The notes under the pieces were generated by a model. It was not told the origin of the DNA. It saw nothing but the letters and a program-made list of their open reading frames with translations, and did no database searches. From the NCBI GenBank assembly GCA_004297635.1, contig SCUQ01000492.1:1-7174 (forward strand): 7,174 nt of DNA, read 5' to 3'. This document shows positions 7,042 to 7,174 of the stretch, piece by piece. How positions within the stretch are numbered: the first letter of the stretch is position 1; every line of letters begins with the position of its first letter. Made by a program: the position numbers and the translations under genes. The stretch comes from Rhizorhabdus sp. GTDB taxonomy: Bacteria > Pseudomonadota > Alphaproteobacteria > Sphingomonadales > Sphingomonadaceae.

Positions 7042-7069
7042 CGTCACCCCGGCCTTCGCTGGGGTGACG
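7042..7069 (+). repeat. REP-like palindrome CGTCACCCC...GGGGTGACG, possible terminator
   Basis: A perfect 9-base inverted repeat (7042-7050 and 7061-7069) flanks a GC-rich ten-base centre that can add two more pairs and one G-U pair. Read on the minus strand it encodes the familiar spurious VTPAKAGV peptide string. Elements of this form are scattered through intergenic DNA of many sphingomonads, from general knowledge of the group. In the plus direction it is followed by CTTTT, so it may also end the chemoreceptor transcript, though the T run is short. Confidence 0.65.
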
Positions 7070-7135
7070 CTTTTGGACGTCTGGGCGCTCAGCCTAGCGT
7101 TGCGCCAATCCGCGCCACCGCCTAATCGCCCCCCC

Positions 7136-7174
7136 ATGACCATCCATATCCTCGCTACCGGCACCAGCCGGGGC
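7136..7174 (+). CDS. Start of an unidentified gene, possibly a short-chain dehydrogenase/reductase
   Basis: Only 13 codons (MTIHILATGTSRG) are visible before the window ends. A hydrophobic first strand followed by TGTSRG fits the TGxxxGxG nucleotide-binding loop at the start of Rossmann-fold short-chain dehydrogenases, where TGTSRGIG is a common form. The glycine that would settle it lies outside. No clear ribosome site precedes the ATG; the upstream bases are mostly C. A metallo-beta-lactamase fold protein, which can open with a similar GTSxG strand, is an alternative. The gene is assumed real from the motif, its reading direction and the gap upstream. Confidence 0.4.
   Translation, partial: MTIHILATGTSRG

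Overview
The window reads as chromosomal DNA of a high-GC alphaproteobacterium, most likely a sphingomonad. This rests on strongly GC-biased codons in every gene, an sdhC-sdhD-sdhA gene order, and a CGTCACCCC...GGGGTGACG interspersed hairpin of the sort common in sphingomonad intergenic DNA. The assignment is an inference; no rRNA or other phylogenetic marker is present.

Layout. Positions 1-2700, minus strand, hold a two-gene unit. A membrane-anchored protein joining a ConA-like (arabinofuranosidase-B-like) domain to an SGNH/GDSL hydrolase (1006-2700) is followed after 15 bases by an acyltransferase-3 family integral membrane protein (1-990) that runs off the window. Together they look like a module that adds or removes acyl groups on an envelope or exported glycan. 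Positions 2701-2841 are intergenic and contain a near-textbook intrinsic terminator (2791-2814) with a UUCG tetraloop. Positions 2842-5425, minus strand, hold sdhC, sdhD and sdhA: the two haem/quinone-binding membrane anchors and the flavoprotein of succinate dehydrogenase (respiratory complex II, TCA cycle). They are joined by two one-base stop/start overlaps. sdhB, which usually follows sdhA, is absent; the terminator and the SGNH gene stand in its place.

Positions 5426-5603 are a divergent intergenic region that must carry the sdh promoter and, in the other direction, the signals for a plus-strand gene. It contains a small dyad (5529-5543) and an 8-base direct repeat spaced 21 bases apart. 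Positions 5604-6962, plus strand, encode a soluble methyl-accepting chemotaxis protein of 452 residues with a helical N-terminal sensor domain resembling a divergent globin-coupled sensor. Positions 6963-7135 are non-coding and hold three successive hairpins, the last being the REP-like element. A plus-strand gene starts at 7136 and is cut by the window end after 13 codons; it is possibly a short-chain dehydrogenase/reductase.

The sdh genes are ordinary core metabolism. The parts worth a second look are the displaced sdhB, the copy of the terminator arm at the SGNH ribosome binding site, the ConA-SGNH/acyltransferase pair, and the unusual sensor domain of the chemoreceptor. I found no CRISPR array, insertion sequence, tRNA or rRNA, and no clear evidence of a wholly new system.
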